DNA of 64,000 nt from positions 75,375,053 to 75,439,052 of the forward strand of contig CM060732.1 in NCBI GenBank assembly GCA_030704615.1, given 5' to 3'. Positions 1 to 12,200 of this stretch are shown here, one piece after another. The stretch's first letter is position 1; the number at the start of each line of letters is the position of its first letter. A model generated the notes under the pieces. The model saw only the letters and a program-made list of their open reading frames with translations. It was not told where the DNA came from and searched no databases. This stretch comes from Takakia lepidozioides. Its lineage: Eukaryota; Streptophyta; Takakiopsida; Takakiales; Takakiaceae. A program made the position numbers and the translations under genes.

Positions 1-129
1 CTTGGAGGGCACGGCCTGCTAAGACCAAGCTTACTCTCCCTGCTTAAGTGCATCAAGATGGAAGGTCTGGAAGCCGTTGAGCCATCGTCATCATTTCAAA
101 ACATTTCACCCTGTTTTTCCCTCTTATCA

Positions 130-845
130 CAATCGGCCCTAAATTTTCATGTTGAATTCTGCAAGTTAGCTGGTTGAGTGAACTGTTGATAGTTTGGAGT
201 GACTTTGACATGATACTGCCAATGTGACAACAGGGAAGTATCTAGAAACAGGTAACAGAGATGAGGAGAGGCTGTGGAATGAATAATTTTCTGACCCCAG
301 TCAATGGTGGGACAATGGAGGCAAAATGTGAATGCCTGTTGAATTACAGAGGGTAGCAGATGCAATTGAGGATAGGAACTAGAGTGATAAGTTGAGTTGG
401 GTGATAGCAGCAAGGCAAGGATGTATGTATGATTTGTGCAGAGGCATGGATAGCTAAGGAGCAGGGATAGTGTGTGGGTGGACAATAAACCTACATGGGT
501 AGATGGTCAACTAAAGGCAGCAGTTGCAGCGGCACAGTTGATAGAATCAGGCACCTCAACCATGACCACAACTTCTGAAAGAGGATCAAGAGAGGGAGTC
601 CACAATGCCTCTTCTGGCACTTCTGGGCATGTGAAGATACTTTGTGCGGCAGGCAGCCCGACAGAGGCTCTACAGACTTCAAACCAAGGAGGCATTTCAG
701 CAGATTCAGATACGTATGTCTGTCTCTTGCTTAAGTGCATGAAGATGGAAGGTCTGGAAGCTGGAAAGCAGGTGCACACTCACATTATCCAAAATGGATT
801 CACAACAAATGTTTTTCTACTCAACACCCTTGTCCAGCCTGCAAA
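130..845 (+). pseudogene. PPR gene fragment (5' flank plus first repeat)
   Basis: This is a broken copy of the 5' part of the PPR gene at 59811. The segment at about 472-560 repeats that gene's leader ('WVDGQLKAAVAAAQLIESGTS'-like text, then a short conserved stretch). At 690-835 it encodes [17 protein letters not shown] followed by AGKQVHTHIIQNGF and NVFLLNTLV, the first L/S-type PPR unit. The frame then runs into unrelated sequence instead of NMY(I/A)KCGS, so no second repeat exists. The non-coding part (130-470) is nearly the same as two tandem segments inside the CACTA element at 50.9-52.3 kb. It is therefore a dispersed duplicate and not a functional gene. Confidence 0.75.
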
Positions 846-849
846 TCTT

Positions 850-1015
850 AGTTCAATTGCTGCCTGCTCAGCTGCACCATGGTGGTTCTTACATACCAAT
901 CCGACATTACCTGACTACAGACAAAGCAGCACACACAAGAGGTCCTTTTGGGTTGATGGTCGGCCAAATCCTCGATGGGTCATGACACAAGGTCAAGGAC
1001 AATGTGGTGAGGGCA
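850..1015 (+). repeat. Dispersed PPR-flank repeat, copy 1
   Basis: About 165 bp resembling 58720-58880 and 59335-59500. Shared landmarks are CTCAGCTGCACC, a CACACAAGAGGTCC-type stretch and ATGACACAAGGTC. It always lies next to PPR sequence in this window. No protein family was recognised in it. Confidence 0.6.
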
Positions 1016-1160
1016 CATTCTTCGACCTATTTCAGCCTGTATTGCCCTCTCATCAGACTCAGCCCTGAGATGCATATTGAATTCTTTCTGTTAGTTGTAT
1101 CTGAATCTGCTGAAATGCCTCCTTGGTTTAAAGTCTGTAGAGGCTTTGTCAGACTGCCTG

Positions 1161-1455
1161 CCGCACAAAGCATCTTCATGCCCAGAAGTGCTATTCTCTA
1201 CGATCCTAACGACTTCAAGCCCAACAGGGAACAAACCCTACAAAAATGCCACGGGCTTCCATTACCTGACCCTTCACTTTCAGATTAATGTGACCTCCCC
1301 CCCTCTGCCTACCGTACAAAGCATCTTCACATGCCCAGAAGTGCCATTCTCTACGATCCTAACGACTTCAAGCCCAACAGGGAACAAACCCTACAAAAAT
1401 GCCACGGGCTTCCATTACCTGACCCTTCACTTTCAGATTAATGTGACCTCCCCCC
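1161..1455 (+). repeat. Two-copy tandem duplication (about 151-bp unit)
   Basis: The unit starting at 1161 (CCGCACAAAGCATCTTCA) is repeated from 1312 (CCGTACAAAGCATCTTCA) with only a few differences, including a 2-base insertion. Both copies end in GTGACCTCCCCCCC. No coding role was seen. Confidence 0.85.
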
Positions 1456-1914
1456 CTCCAAAGGCTTCTTCTCCTCCTCGTTGTGAATTTCTCCTGCATT
1501 GTTGGTGCTATCCTCCACACCAGCCATGATTCCAGCAACCACACCTAGCGCACAAAGGCAGACGCGCACAGAGACACGCAAACACAAACGAAGACAGCGA
1601 GCAAGAAAGAAGCCGCAGCGCGCGCGCGCGAGTGCCAAGTTCGGGCAGTTCGGGCAGACTTGACAAAATTTGACGACGAAACGTGGCGATGAAAACGTGG
1701 CACTTTGGCACCCTATTCCTGCTCTACGCTAAACTAGCTTCCAACCTTCGGTCGTCGCTAGGACTAGGGCTTCGCGTTGCTCCGCACTACTAGCGACGAA
1801 TTCTGAGAACTACGTTCAATTTTTCACCAAAAAAGGGTGGGTCATCCCCACGGTGTTACATGCATAGATCCCGTGTTTTGTTTTTTCCTAGAAGAAAAAT
1901 GGCGGATCTGCATT
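1456..1914. other. Gene-free stretch
   Basis: Moderately GC-rich sequence with an alternating GC run near 1618-1630. Frames are short and low in complexity. I see no family match, RNA gene or repeat here. Confidence 0.5.
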
Positions 1915-2060
1915 TCAATGTTCAATTTTCACAAGCCGCATCAACCAATAACAACATACCCAAATACCCTTACATTCACTGTATGAACTTTCAAGCATCC
2001 ACCATGGGATTGGATCTTGGTGGGTTAAGGCTAGCTTTTGACAATATTCATGCAAGTTTG

Positions 2061-2327
2061 TCAAGGGCTCCATCCAAAGCCACTCCACAAGAAACAAACA
2101 AACATGTCTAAATTTAAGATGTTGAACAAACTTGTGCACAGGGCTGCCCCTCTCATCAAGCCAATGACCATGCCAAAGACAACTGCCAAATCTTTCCATT
2201 TGCTTCGGTTGGTATCGATCTGATAGAGTTTCTGCACTACGTATTCTCCTGAGATGGGGGGACCAATGGACGCGCCTTTCAGGATGAAGTTCTTGAAGGT
2301 TAGACCCAGAAAATCATTTTGATACAT
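2061..2327 (-). pseudogene. ABCG-type transporter C-terminal exon remnant
   Basis: The frame reads 'GLTFKNFILKGA', 'SGEYVVQKLYQIDTNRSKW' and 'DLAVVFGMVIGLMRG'. This resembles the last extracellular loop and final membrane helix of plant half-size ABCG (WBC) transporters, where a 'YxID..RSKW.DL..L.GM...YR' pattern closes the protein. The usual YR after the helix is replaced by LMRG, followed by 'AALCTSLFNILNLDMF'. No ATPase domain (Walker A, LSGGE) is nearby on either strand. It is a single exon or a pseudogene piece. The match is from memory of the family, so it is moderate at best. Confidence 0.5.
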
Positions 2328-2339
2328 ACCTTGTCAATC

Positions 2340-2808
2340 AACAACCACAATCATCAGTCCCTGAGTACTGACTTACCAATCAAGCTGCATATTTTTAGTA
2401 CAACAGGACCCAGTGTGATGGTTGTGCACCTTTCGGACACTCAAAGCCAACGGTCAGACAGTTGTTCTCAAGCCAAAAGGAAATTCTCCTCAAGTATAAT
2501 ATGTTAACAAGGGCGCATGCTTGAAGTGAACAAACTGTAACCAAATTTCAATTCATGCTGACAAAAACTCTACCTAAGATCCAGATTTTCCTTGTAAATA
2601 AAGATAGCCCTTAATAAGTAAAGACGAGAAATAGCTATTGCCCAACAAGTGCACAAGTTGAGCTTGGAAAGTTGGCCGTACATACCTGAAGAGCATACAT
2701 ATGGAAGCCTATGTAAGACATACGGTAGCGCCAGACGGCCTTAGGCAGATCTTTGGGGAGTCGGAAAAAATCCCGCCACCAGCATATATATACCCTGGGC
2801 GAGGTTTA
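2340..2808. other. Gene-free stretch before element E1
   Basis: AT-leaning sequence with no open frame of note. It ends in a TATATATA tract (2785-2791) just before the E1 terminus. No target-site duplication matching the right side of E1 was found here. Confidence 0.5.
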
Positions 2809-2925
2809 CTATTTCATGAGCAGAAACCATGAGCCATGAGCCATGAGCCATGAGCCGCATGAGCCGCATGAGCGATGAGCCGAAGTCTAAGATACGCGGA
2901 TTTCATGAGCGGACTCCTCCAAATT
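2809..2925 (+). repeat. E1 left terminal inverted repeat with ATGAGCC subrepeats
   Basis: Starts CTATTTCATGAGC. The motif ATGAGCC or GCATGAGC then recurs about seven times up to 2885, with another TTTCATGAGCGG near 2905. Tandem subterminal copies of a short motif are typical transposase-binding regions. Confidence 0.8.
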
Positions 2926-3661
2926 TGGAAATGCGGCAGATTAAACAAGTATTAAAATAATAGTTTTTTATTTGACCTTGCCGTTTTTGGACGTTCCAGA
3001 TCATGTAATGCGGCGAAGATATGTCGTCAGTAACAAGTCCGCTCATGGTTTTTTAGATCCGCTCATGGAAATAAGTGACCGTGCAACGGGAAATCCAGTA
3101 TACCACTGCAAAAGGACGTCGCATACTGGCCTGTATAGAGTATTCCGCGGTTTTACATGCCTTAACATTGGAATGAACCTGACCCTTTTGCCGCGATTGA
3201 ACCAATGGAGTCTGCACCAATAGAGTCTGCAGTACTTCACAATTCTGTCTTCTTCGGGTATTCGGCGGGAAAGGTTTGCAACTGAACTGGAAAATAAGGT
3301 GCCGCATTAGGGTTGGCACGTGCGAAATTTCGGAGCGGTTTGGTGTTGGCGAAGGCCGCCTCTACCAGTACCTACGACGATACTTGGAAATGCGGCGCCG
3401 CATTTCCTTGTCGGAGGTCGAATGAGGAAAGCAAGTTTTCGGAAAGCAGAAAAACATGAACCCTCCAACATACAAAAATACATGCACGTGGAAACAAGTG
3501 AACGATATAGTAATATCTTAGTTCGAGCAAAACAGGTTACTGGTAGGCAAGACATATGTCGGACCTTTCTGTGGCCAGAGTCTGAGGTACTGGCAGCAGT
3601 ACAGTTCTACTATCCGAAAAGGATGGGCGTACCATTGTATTGGGACCGCAAGCCAAGCTCA
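2926..3661. other. E1 left non-coding region
   Basis: Between the terminal repeat and the transposase 3' end. It holds scattered half-sites (AAATGCGGC at 2930), inverted GCTCATGG motifs near 3040-3068 and one full palindrome at 3386-3407. A plus-strand frame at 3320-3766 has no family resemblance and overlaps the transposase end, so I do not call it a gene. Confidence 0.55.
3386..3407. promoter_or_regulatory. Single E1 palindrome downstream of transposase
   Basis: A perfect 22-bp palindrome: GGAAA, core TGCGGCGCCGCA, TTTCC. It is the same site as in arrays A and B but stands alone 250 bp beyond the transposase stop. Confidence 0.85.
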
Positions 3662-6600
3662 CTGGTCCCCTGGATCCATATTCAGAAGAGTGTAAACCTC
3701 CTGGGGGCTCAACCCTGGTGCATGTATGAAGTGATGAGTTGTGGAATTACAACGGAGTCTCTTTAGGTACACATAGTACAAATGCTTGCAAGGGCAGTAT
3801 GATGCCCCCTTGTTCGCCATGATCTGGAAGTCGGTGCAATTGCAGGTGGGTAATTTTGAAATGGTGATGGTGTATACCTCATTGCGAACAGCTGAGCCTG
3901 TCGTGGCCATCTGATACACACGCCCGAATCCTGGTGGGGGCACTTCTGTCGAGCTCTGGATTGTACAGTTCATCCGAAGTGCATTCCCCATCCTTGTCTC
4001 GTTCACTTTTGAGGGAGGTCACCGCCTCTTCGATTTCCCCCAACGGTGTGTAGGATGCTTAGAGCTGTCGTGTCCCATTGTTCTTGCTCTCACAGGGGTC
4101 GGTGGTGGAGGCTGTGGAAGCGGAAATGGTTGTCTGGGGACGTCAGTGCGCTGCACCATCCGAAATCCTGCGGCGGTAAGGGCGTCGGCCTCAACCTGAC
4201 TCAGATCGCAGCCTGGTTCCACCGGCCACACCGGGGGAGCCTCTGGCATTGTTTGTATGCCGTACTTGGGCTTTCCATACACGCAAGTCATAATGTCGTG
4301 CCTGCAGAACCAGAACTGGGTGGTTGTCGCCTCCGCAAACTTTGCATGGACAAATCTTCCTGTAAAAGTAGGAGCAGGGACAGCCCCATCTGGATTCCTC
4401 CTTATCATCTCTAAACAACGTTGCCGTGTATCCACACGAATTGCGGAACACCTTCCTCGAAACGACGGCTTTGTGCGAGCAATTCTCCACTGTGATGCAG
4501 ACACAGTCGTCTCCACAATGGCTTGGCCATACTGCATAACAGCGGGCGGAATCTGGGGCAAGGGAGCGGTGGGAATTTCTCGCACGAAATCCCCGGTTGA
4601 AGGCGACGGCGATCTGGAATTTCTTGGGCTTCCACTGCTGGAAGACACATTGTGCGGCAACATGACGGGACCTCGAGGTGTTGTCCGAATGTTCCTGTCG
4701 GATCTCCAAGAATCCTCTTCGTACCCGGGTTCCTCTTCAATCCTCCGCCTCACAGGGCGAGTCCGGACGTCCCCCTCTAGGTGTTCACCTCTGCGGTGCA
4801 AAGGCGTCCCTTTGATCTTCTCTCGCAATGCTGTCGCCCATTTCAGTGGATTCTTGGACCTCGAAGCTGTTCGTACCAACAATTCCTCCCTGTCCGGCCC
4901 AAAGCCCCATTGTTTGCCGCTCAGGAACTTGTAGTACGTGGCTTGCTGCATGATTGCTCTGTCGATGTCCTCCGTTGTGGCCGTCACTACGTCCACCAGA
5001 TGTGCGGCAGAAGACGCTCGCCAGGAGGAGTGGACCGATTCTGCCATATTCGTGTTCGGCATGTCCGTGTCGGAATCCAAGCACCGCTCCTAGAAGGACA
5101 CAAAGAATGGTGAGGGACCAATCGAAATGTCCGTAACAGAAAGACAAATGAATGAAAATGACAGCAGCCTACCTCCCGCATGTACTGTCCGAACTGTCGA
5201 TACCGAAAATGCCACCACCCCAACCAGCTATGCAATGCTCTCAGATTGGTTGTCTCCAGTGCACCTGACGTGTTCCACCAAGCCTCGATGATAACAAACT
5301 TAACCTCCGCGTCATCAAATGTGGGTGCATCCTTCCACGCCGTACAAAGGACACGGTGTTCAGCCTGGAATGAGCTAGCAACAAATTTGGAGTGTAGTGA
5401 GATAGACTCTGCATCCAATGGAATCCACAGGATCTCTCTTTCCCCTCCATTGGAACATTGGGGTCCTCACCGCACACACGCCGCACCGCTGCCCAGTTGG
5501 CCTGAGCGTTGTCTGCCATGAATCCCCTGAAATTGGGCTCTGGCAATCCCGCCCTTGCCATCTGCTCGTTTATGCCCTCCCACAGATGCATCTCGGACTG
5601 TGTGTCCTCCCCTTTCATCTCGCAGATTGCAATCGTCATGAGCCTCTTGGAGTGATAGTCATAAACATGCGCACCAATAGTCACCCACTGATGGTTTGTA
5701 ATTCGCTTGATGTGATCAAACATCACCCAAGCATTCGACAAGTTTCCAGTTGTCATGCGAGTGACCAAGTCGACTCCACTCCCAGGCCCACACGTCGACA
5801 TTTTGAAAATGTAACAACGATCGGATTCGCTGCCTTGCCCTGGAAACCTGCTACCTTGGATGTAGTCATATCCAGTCATTCGTTTCACCTCCAAGATTGA
5901 GTACATGTCCGACCCCCTGCCAAACTCCTGCTTGCAAGATACGATGTGATTCCGCACATTCGGACTACAAACGTGCGAGACGGACTCCAAGAGGTCACGC
6001 ATCTCGTCTTCGGTCAAGGGCTCTCGGTCGGAACCATCTTCAGACATGATTTTGCCAAGAGCAATCTTGTGGGCTGCCTTCAGCTGAATCTGCTTTGGTC
6101 TGGCTCCGGGGCTCAATTTCACCTCCTCTTTTATGATGTCGTGTGCTTCCTACACAGCCTCACGCATGTTGCCTCTCGCCAAGGGGTGGCAGTGGACCCC
6201 AACGTGCATGCAAGCTCTAGTCAAGTCTGGGAGCAAATGGATTACGTAATATTGCTTGGCTCTGCACATGGACATGCACGTCGGTGGTTCTTTGCAATGT
6301 GCACACTTGAAAGAACCCGCAGGAGCTTGGCTGGAGACAATGAATGGATGATGCGTTGTGCCAGTCCAATCCGTCTCGTTTCTCTGGCCTTCTTTGGAGA
6401 GAAAGTGGAAGCAGGTGGGATTGAGGCACCTCAGCTTCCCCGCACAGAGGACATATCGTACACGAACACCATCAGCAATTTTCGTGCTACTGGTCTTCGT
6501 CACACACCAGGGGTGTCCGTCATGCTTTCGATCCATGTCTGTTAACATCCCGGAGGCTTTGTTTGACGAAGAAACAGGTGGAAACTCGAAGATGACATTG

Positions 6601-7265
6601 CCATCGACTTCGGGAGGCAAAAACGTTACCTTTCTGACTGGGAATTTGGCATAGTCGAGAGCAGCCAGCTCGGAGCGAGAACCATCGAGGTGATGTTGTC
6701 GTAGGAGCTGCACAATGGACCGGGTTGGAGTTATGCTCGAGGGCACATGCGTAGCACCTACAGAGACGTCCATGCCGGATTTGAACGACCGTGTGGAGGA
6801 CATGGGTACCTCAATGCAATCATCTTCCTCCTCAGAAATGTCGAATACGTCCACACGAGAAGCTATGGAGGGTCTTGACGGTCCAGGTCGGGAATGATTA
6901 TCGTTGCATACCTCTCTGTTGGCAGTGGCCGCCTGTCGGTTTCCGGACTCCTTTGTGGATGGTGTGGGCAGCGACTGATTCGGAAAGGGAATGGGCATTC
7001 CCACAGCTCGGTACATGATGGTGTCTGATGGGGGTACGTGCCATTCAATTCCGCAACCTCCGTCGTTACCTAGCACGACAATGGTCTCGTCAACCTGTCC
7101 AGGAACATCCTTCATTTCTTCTTCCAAATAAACTGTGCCCGGTTTGAGCTTGAATTTGGAACAAAGGTAAGTTTCAGTCACTCTGCAAAGTCCTCCCTCG
7201 TTTGGGATCCAGGCTCTCCCAAGTTGCGGAGGACAGCAAACTATAGCGTAGGAATTCGGAGCCAT
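3662..7265 (-). pseudogene. MULE-like DDE transposase with SWIM zinc finger (E1)
   Basis: Predicted cut-and-paste transposase. In protein order: an N-terminal region (from the ATG at 7265), a Cys-rich segment near 6150-6560 (DRKHDGHPWC, then C.GKLRCLNPTC and CAHC..PPTC), and a DDE core. In the core the first Asp is in WVMFDHIKR (about 5710), the second in GFMADNAQANW (about 5520), the MULE-type C-x2-H is CGFHW (about 5430), and the Glu is in NMAESVHSSWR (about 5040). The SWIM finger is CNC-x15-CPCKH near 3800. An intron lies near 5091-5172. Damage: a stop where the Cys-rich exon meets the next (about 6122-6150), a frameshift near 5405 and an in-frame TGA at 4019-4021 that cuts off the SWIM part. 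The ATG was chosen because E3's homologous N-terminus starts at the same place. The exact MULE subgroup is uncertain. Confidence 0.75.
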
Positions 7266-7647
7266 CGAACACCGCACGAAGTTGGCAAGTGCGAGGTTCA
7301 GTATAGCGACAGACCAAGGCTCACAGGCACCATGCGGAGTCCATCGACAATTGGAAGTCGCACATTGAAGTGGAAAGTATTGTTTCAAGCTACATGCATG
7401 AAGGTGGGAGGTGTGATTCCATAGCCAGTAAGTATGACAATGATGGCCGATTCGGCGACGAAATAACATCTCCTGACAGTTTCTCCTGAGGGTGGATCCA
7501 GTAGTATTCTCGGTGCAGACAGGAACGTTCGCACTGACAAGTGCCAGTACTGTTAGTTAAAACGGTCAGACAACCAAGTTGTGCTCATCAAGACTAGCCG
7601 CAATTGTGTTGTTTCGGAACAATGCAACCCATTCAGGTTCAGCATGC

Positions 7648-8981
7648 GGAAATGAGGTTCCAGATTTCCCGTCCCGAGTGATTCTTTCGATTGCTGCTGG
7701 ACGGAAATACGGCGCCACATTTCCGTATTGCATCTTGGTCATGCACCAGAGCGACGGAAATGTGGCACCGAGTTTCCGTCCGGGGGAAACCTTTATACTC
7801 TCCAGAACGGAAATGCGGTAACGCATTTCCATCCAGCAAGCACGGTAGGTGAAGGTGGTACGGAAATGCGGTACCGCATTTCCGTGTTCAGTACCGCATT
7901 TCCGTTCTGATTGAGAATTATGAACAACGGGAACAGAAATGCGGCACCACATTTCCGTCACAGTCGCACCTTCCGACATACCAGAACAGAAATACGGCGC
8001 AACATTTCCGTTTTATATCTGACGCATGGAGCTGAGGGATAGAAATGTTGCACCACATTTCCGTCCTCACAAGACATTCATACTCTCCAGAACGGAGATG
8101 CGGTAACGCATTTCCATCCAACAAGCACGGTATGTGAAGGTGGAACGGAAATGCGGTACCGCATTTCCGTTCTGATTGAGAATTATGAACAACGGGAACA
8201 GAAATGCGGCACCGCATTTCCGTCCGAGTCGCACTTTCCGACATTCCAGAACGGAAATGCGGCGCCGCATTTCCATTTTGTATCTGATGCATGGAGCCGA
8301 GTGCAATTCCGACCGCTGGAGACAGCGCAATTCCGACCGCTTGAGACATTCATACTATCCAGAACGGAAATGCGGTACCGCATTTCCGTTCTGACTGAAA
8401 ATCGTGAACCATCGGAACTGAAATGCGGCAGCGCATTTCCATCCGAGTCGCACCTCCCAACATTCCAGAACGCAAATGCGGCACCGCATTTCCGTTCTGA
8501 TGAAAAATCGTGAAACATCGGAACTGAAATGCGGTACCGCATTTCCGTCGGAGTCGCACCTTCCGACATTCCAAAACGGAAATGCGGCGCCGCATTTCCG
8601 TTTTGTATGTGAGGCATGGAGCTGTGGAACGAAAATGCGGCACCACATTTCCGCCAGGGTCAGACCTTAATACTCTACAGAACGGAAATGCGGTACCGCA
8701 TTTCCGTTCAGACTGAAAATCGTGAACAACGGGAACAGAAATGCGGCACCGCATTTCCGTCCGAGTCGCACCTTCCGACATTCTAGAACGGAAATGCGGC
8801 ACCGCATTTCCCTTTTGTATCTCATACATGGAGCTGTGGGACGAAAATGCGGCACCGTATTTCCGTTCAACAACTAAGGTATGTGAAGGTGGAACGGAAA
8901 TGCGGTGCCGCATTTTCTTCCAACAAGTACGGATGTGTAGTTTCGTGATGGTACTTAACGGAAATGCGGCGCCGCATTCGC
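7648..8981. repeat. Palindrome array A of E1 (about 24 sites)
   Basis: About 24 copies of a 22-26 bp palindrome: arm ACGGAAA, core TGCGNNNNCGCA, arm TTTCCGT. The centre is mostly GTAC, GCAC, GCGC or GTGC. Clear sites start at 7860, 8145, 8199, 8251, 8364, 8576, 8682, 8735, 8788, 8894 and 8958. Spacing is mostly 50-60 bp. Spacers themselves recur in a fixed order (AATTATGAACAACGG, GAGTCGCACCTTCCGACAT, GATGCATGGAGCTG, TACTCTCCAGAACGG), so the array is a higher-order repeat of about 280-320 bp. It fills the space between the two divergent genes, transposase and ParB-methyltransferase. It resembles CRISPR spacing but spacers repeat and the units are symmetric, so it is not CRISPR. Confidence 0.95.
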
Positions 8982-9249
8982 ATTTTCACTCCAACTCATC
9001 AGACGTTGGGACGGAAATGCCTTGAAATGTGAACACATGCAGCAACAGAATTGCGGCACATGTCTGCACTCTATCTGACTGAAGTGGCATGAGGCCGCGC
9101 GGCCTGACCGTTGGATAATGATGTTTGTTTTTCGGACGGCAGGCGTACCCTTTGGAATTTCGTAATGACGCAAAGGCCACGAGGAGACACTTTCGTCCAA
9201 CCCTTTCGAACCCAAGTGGTGCATCACCGCCGTTTCATCTACTTTTGTC

Positions 9250-12200
9250 GTGTCTCCTCAGTCACCCCTCTCGCGCGCTTTCCATCTGCACTCTTTGCCC
9301 TTTTTCCCTGTCTTTGTTCTTCTTATGCTCGAACCTGAGGGGGGGGGAGTTCGTGCACCAGACAGGAGACCTCGTCGCAAGCTCCGAAATTTATACTTCG
9401 GACGTAGGCCAATGCCGAAGGGGAGGAAGCAGATGCGTCTACAGGAGGAGATTGCCATCTCCGAGCAGCAGGCCACTCAGGCAACCCAGCCACCAGTGAG
9501 AGCTCCATGCGATCGGGCTGCGCGCATCTGATCGAGCACCGAACCCCCCATTTTTCTTCTATAATTCTTAGACTGAATGCTAGGAGACTTGAATGCAGAA
9601 CATGTTTGCATGCCTAACAGGAAAGGTGGACGTGCTGGAGGGATCGCAGGAATCCGAAGAGCCGCAGGAAGAGTCCGTGGAGCTAGCTGCAGCACGTACA
9701 CCCACCCGATCCTCGAGCGCGGGTATTCCTGTCGGGCCTAGCCCTGTGCGTTTCAAAGACGCGGCTTCGAAGGGCAAGTTCAAAGCCCCAGAGATCGACT
9801 CGCGTTCTTCGGTCATGGAGAATCGCCAGCAGGGATCGGGCCCTTCTCCAGGAAAGTCAAAGAAGAAGCAGCCCGTCCCTCTACTGGTTTCTGAATCGGC
9901 TCAGGCCGTTTCACCCCCACCAACGCGAATGAAGCAGTAGGGTAAAAAACAGATTCAATTGCAGCAGACACCTTCACCTGCAAGGATGAGGAAGCAGAAG
10001 GCAATCAGGGGGACGGCCAAACAATCTCCCGCAAAACCGCTTCCACGAGCTGAAGCTCTGTTCCTGGAGGATTTCTCGCCTGCAGATGTTGGGGCCGTCT
10101 CTGCTGCAGCGAAGGCAATGGGATCGACCGTTTCTGTCGATTTGGTACCGGAGGAGGGTGCTGCCGCTCAACGTTCGTAGCAAGACCTCACCACCGATGA
10201 GCAAGCAGGCCCGGAGGAGGCCTCTGCAATGGCAGAATTGCCCGCAAACAGGCCCCAGAGTGCAGCTCCAGTTGAGGATGCTACAGCTGCTCAGCCACTA
10301 CCGGCACCTACAGACATGTCTCCGGAGGATTTCAAAAGTGCAGCGGATAAAATGTTGGAGGAGACACACAGTAGCATTGGCAGAGTTCTGGGCAGCAGGG
10401 TATTCCAACGGACTCTTCGAATCCCACTCTGTCGCATGGTCTCCCTTCCCATCGTCAGGCAGGCCCTTCCCGGAGATGTGGATAAGCTGAAGTTCGCATT
10501 TCGAGAAGGGTACCGTCTGGGATCGGCAGCGTTTTACGTTTCCATTGAGAATGAGGACGGCGAAACTCGTGGACCCACTGCCGATGAATTGTCAACGTGG
10601 GATACCCACTGGCACACTCGCAACGACGAATTCGAGGCGACGCTGAAGGGTGATCCAGACTTCGGCCATATGTCGGGTAAAATGTTCTTTGTGTGGGACG
10701 GGAATCACCGACTTCTGCCTGGTGGGAGTACATCAAGCAGAACCATGCCAAGCACATTGGCTGGCATTACATGGTGGAGTGTGTCATCCTCAAGGTGAAG
10801 GCGGCAGACTCCTCCCTGCTCAAGAATGCCATGGCGGACCTCAACTCGTAAGATACTCATACCCTCCCTAGCACGTTCGAAATGCGGTGCCGCATTTCGG
10901 TTTCCATTCTGGTTTGTTTCCGTGCTTCCGTGTACTGAACTGGAGAGTGTGCCTTGCAGGGTCACTGAGAATGCGTACGTGCATACCCACATGGCACATA
11001 TGCTGTACAGGGTGAGGAAAACTGGTCTCACTGATCCGCAGATGTTTGCGGAAATGCTGGAGCCCGAGCTCATTCAGAAAGCCGTTGCAAAAACAGACCG
11101 GACATGGTATCGTCTCACTATGGATGGAATGGTGGAGGTGATATACGAAGTAAGTCGTCCTCCAATTTCCCTCTGCTCATCCTTCCCCAATTTCCAGTAA
11201 TCTTTCCACATGAATCGAATGTAACGCTTCTACATGTTTTTGTTGGCAGTCAAACATCAAGCTGGATTTGGCCCATGCCAAACGCTTCTTCATGGAAAGT
11301 GAGGGGCAGGTCAAAACGTTGCAGTCATTGACTGAGCACTTGAAGGAAGCCGGTGTCAAGTCCAGAACCAAATACAAGTCAAAGCTTGTGAAGCTGGTGG
11401 CAATTGCAGATCCGGCACTTGGAAAGGACTTCATCCCCGAGATTGCAAAACACTATTCTCGGGCCATGCAGCCGACCATGCAATTGGAGAAACTGCATCA
11501 CCTCTCAACGGCATGTGTTGAGGCGAAAGAGAAGGTGAGGTTTCAATGCACTGAAGTTCCTTCCTAGCAATAGCCACTCTCTTCCAGCTCCTGACATTGG
11601 ATCGGAAATGGCAGACACGGTGGCTGTCGATCTGGAATGCATCCGAGAGCATAAGGACAATGTGGTCTTTTCCACTCGAAGTTTCCGACCCTGCAGTGGA
11701 TGTGTGGCTCAACCGCATGACTTGGTGGTTCCAGGTAATTCAAGGTACTTCCCCAGATTTGCTTTTCTGAAATGAATTCCCTGAACTGCTACGTGACAAT
11801 GCATTTGGGAATCGCAGGTAATGTCGAATGCGAAGGAGCAAGTCGTAATGCACACAAATTCGTTCGGCTTGTACGTCAAATGGGATGGAACACAGACATT
11901 GGAAGACTACGTGACACGTTTCAGATGTGCGTACAAGGACAACCTCTTCGCCAGAGAGCTACAGACAGCAAGAAGGAGCGTGGAGTTTACACATCAGGAG
12001 GGAGCGGGGAAAGTTGCAATGCGAATTGTTTACAGGTGAAGCACAGCTGCCCTTGTATGCGAAGCCTGGTTACGAGGTTTGTCTCGGAAATGCGGCACCG
12101 CATTCGCATTTTATGTTTTCGGTGGCACTCTGCGAGTAGGTTCGTCCAATCTTATGCTCACGCATGCTGACTGCCTTGCAGGTATATGAAATACGTGCTC

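Noticed and set aside
3320-3766. Plus-strand gene of 148 codons at the E1 left side
   Set aside because: It overlaps the conserved SWIM end of the transposase on the other strand and contains a palindrome; no homologous frame exists in E3.
7566-8913. Many long open frames across the palindrome arrays (also at 18600-19540 and 35030-35920)
   Set aside because: They are by-products of stop-poor repeat units (repeating 'GNAAPHFR' or 'NSVRCRTLFELPIRG' text on both strands), with no start context or domain.
7648-8981. CRISPR array
   Set aside because: Regular repeat-spacer layout, but units are symmetric, spacers themselves recur in order, no cas genes exist, and the context is a plant transposon.
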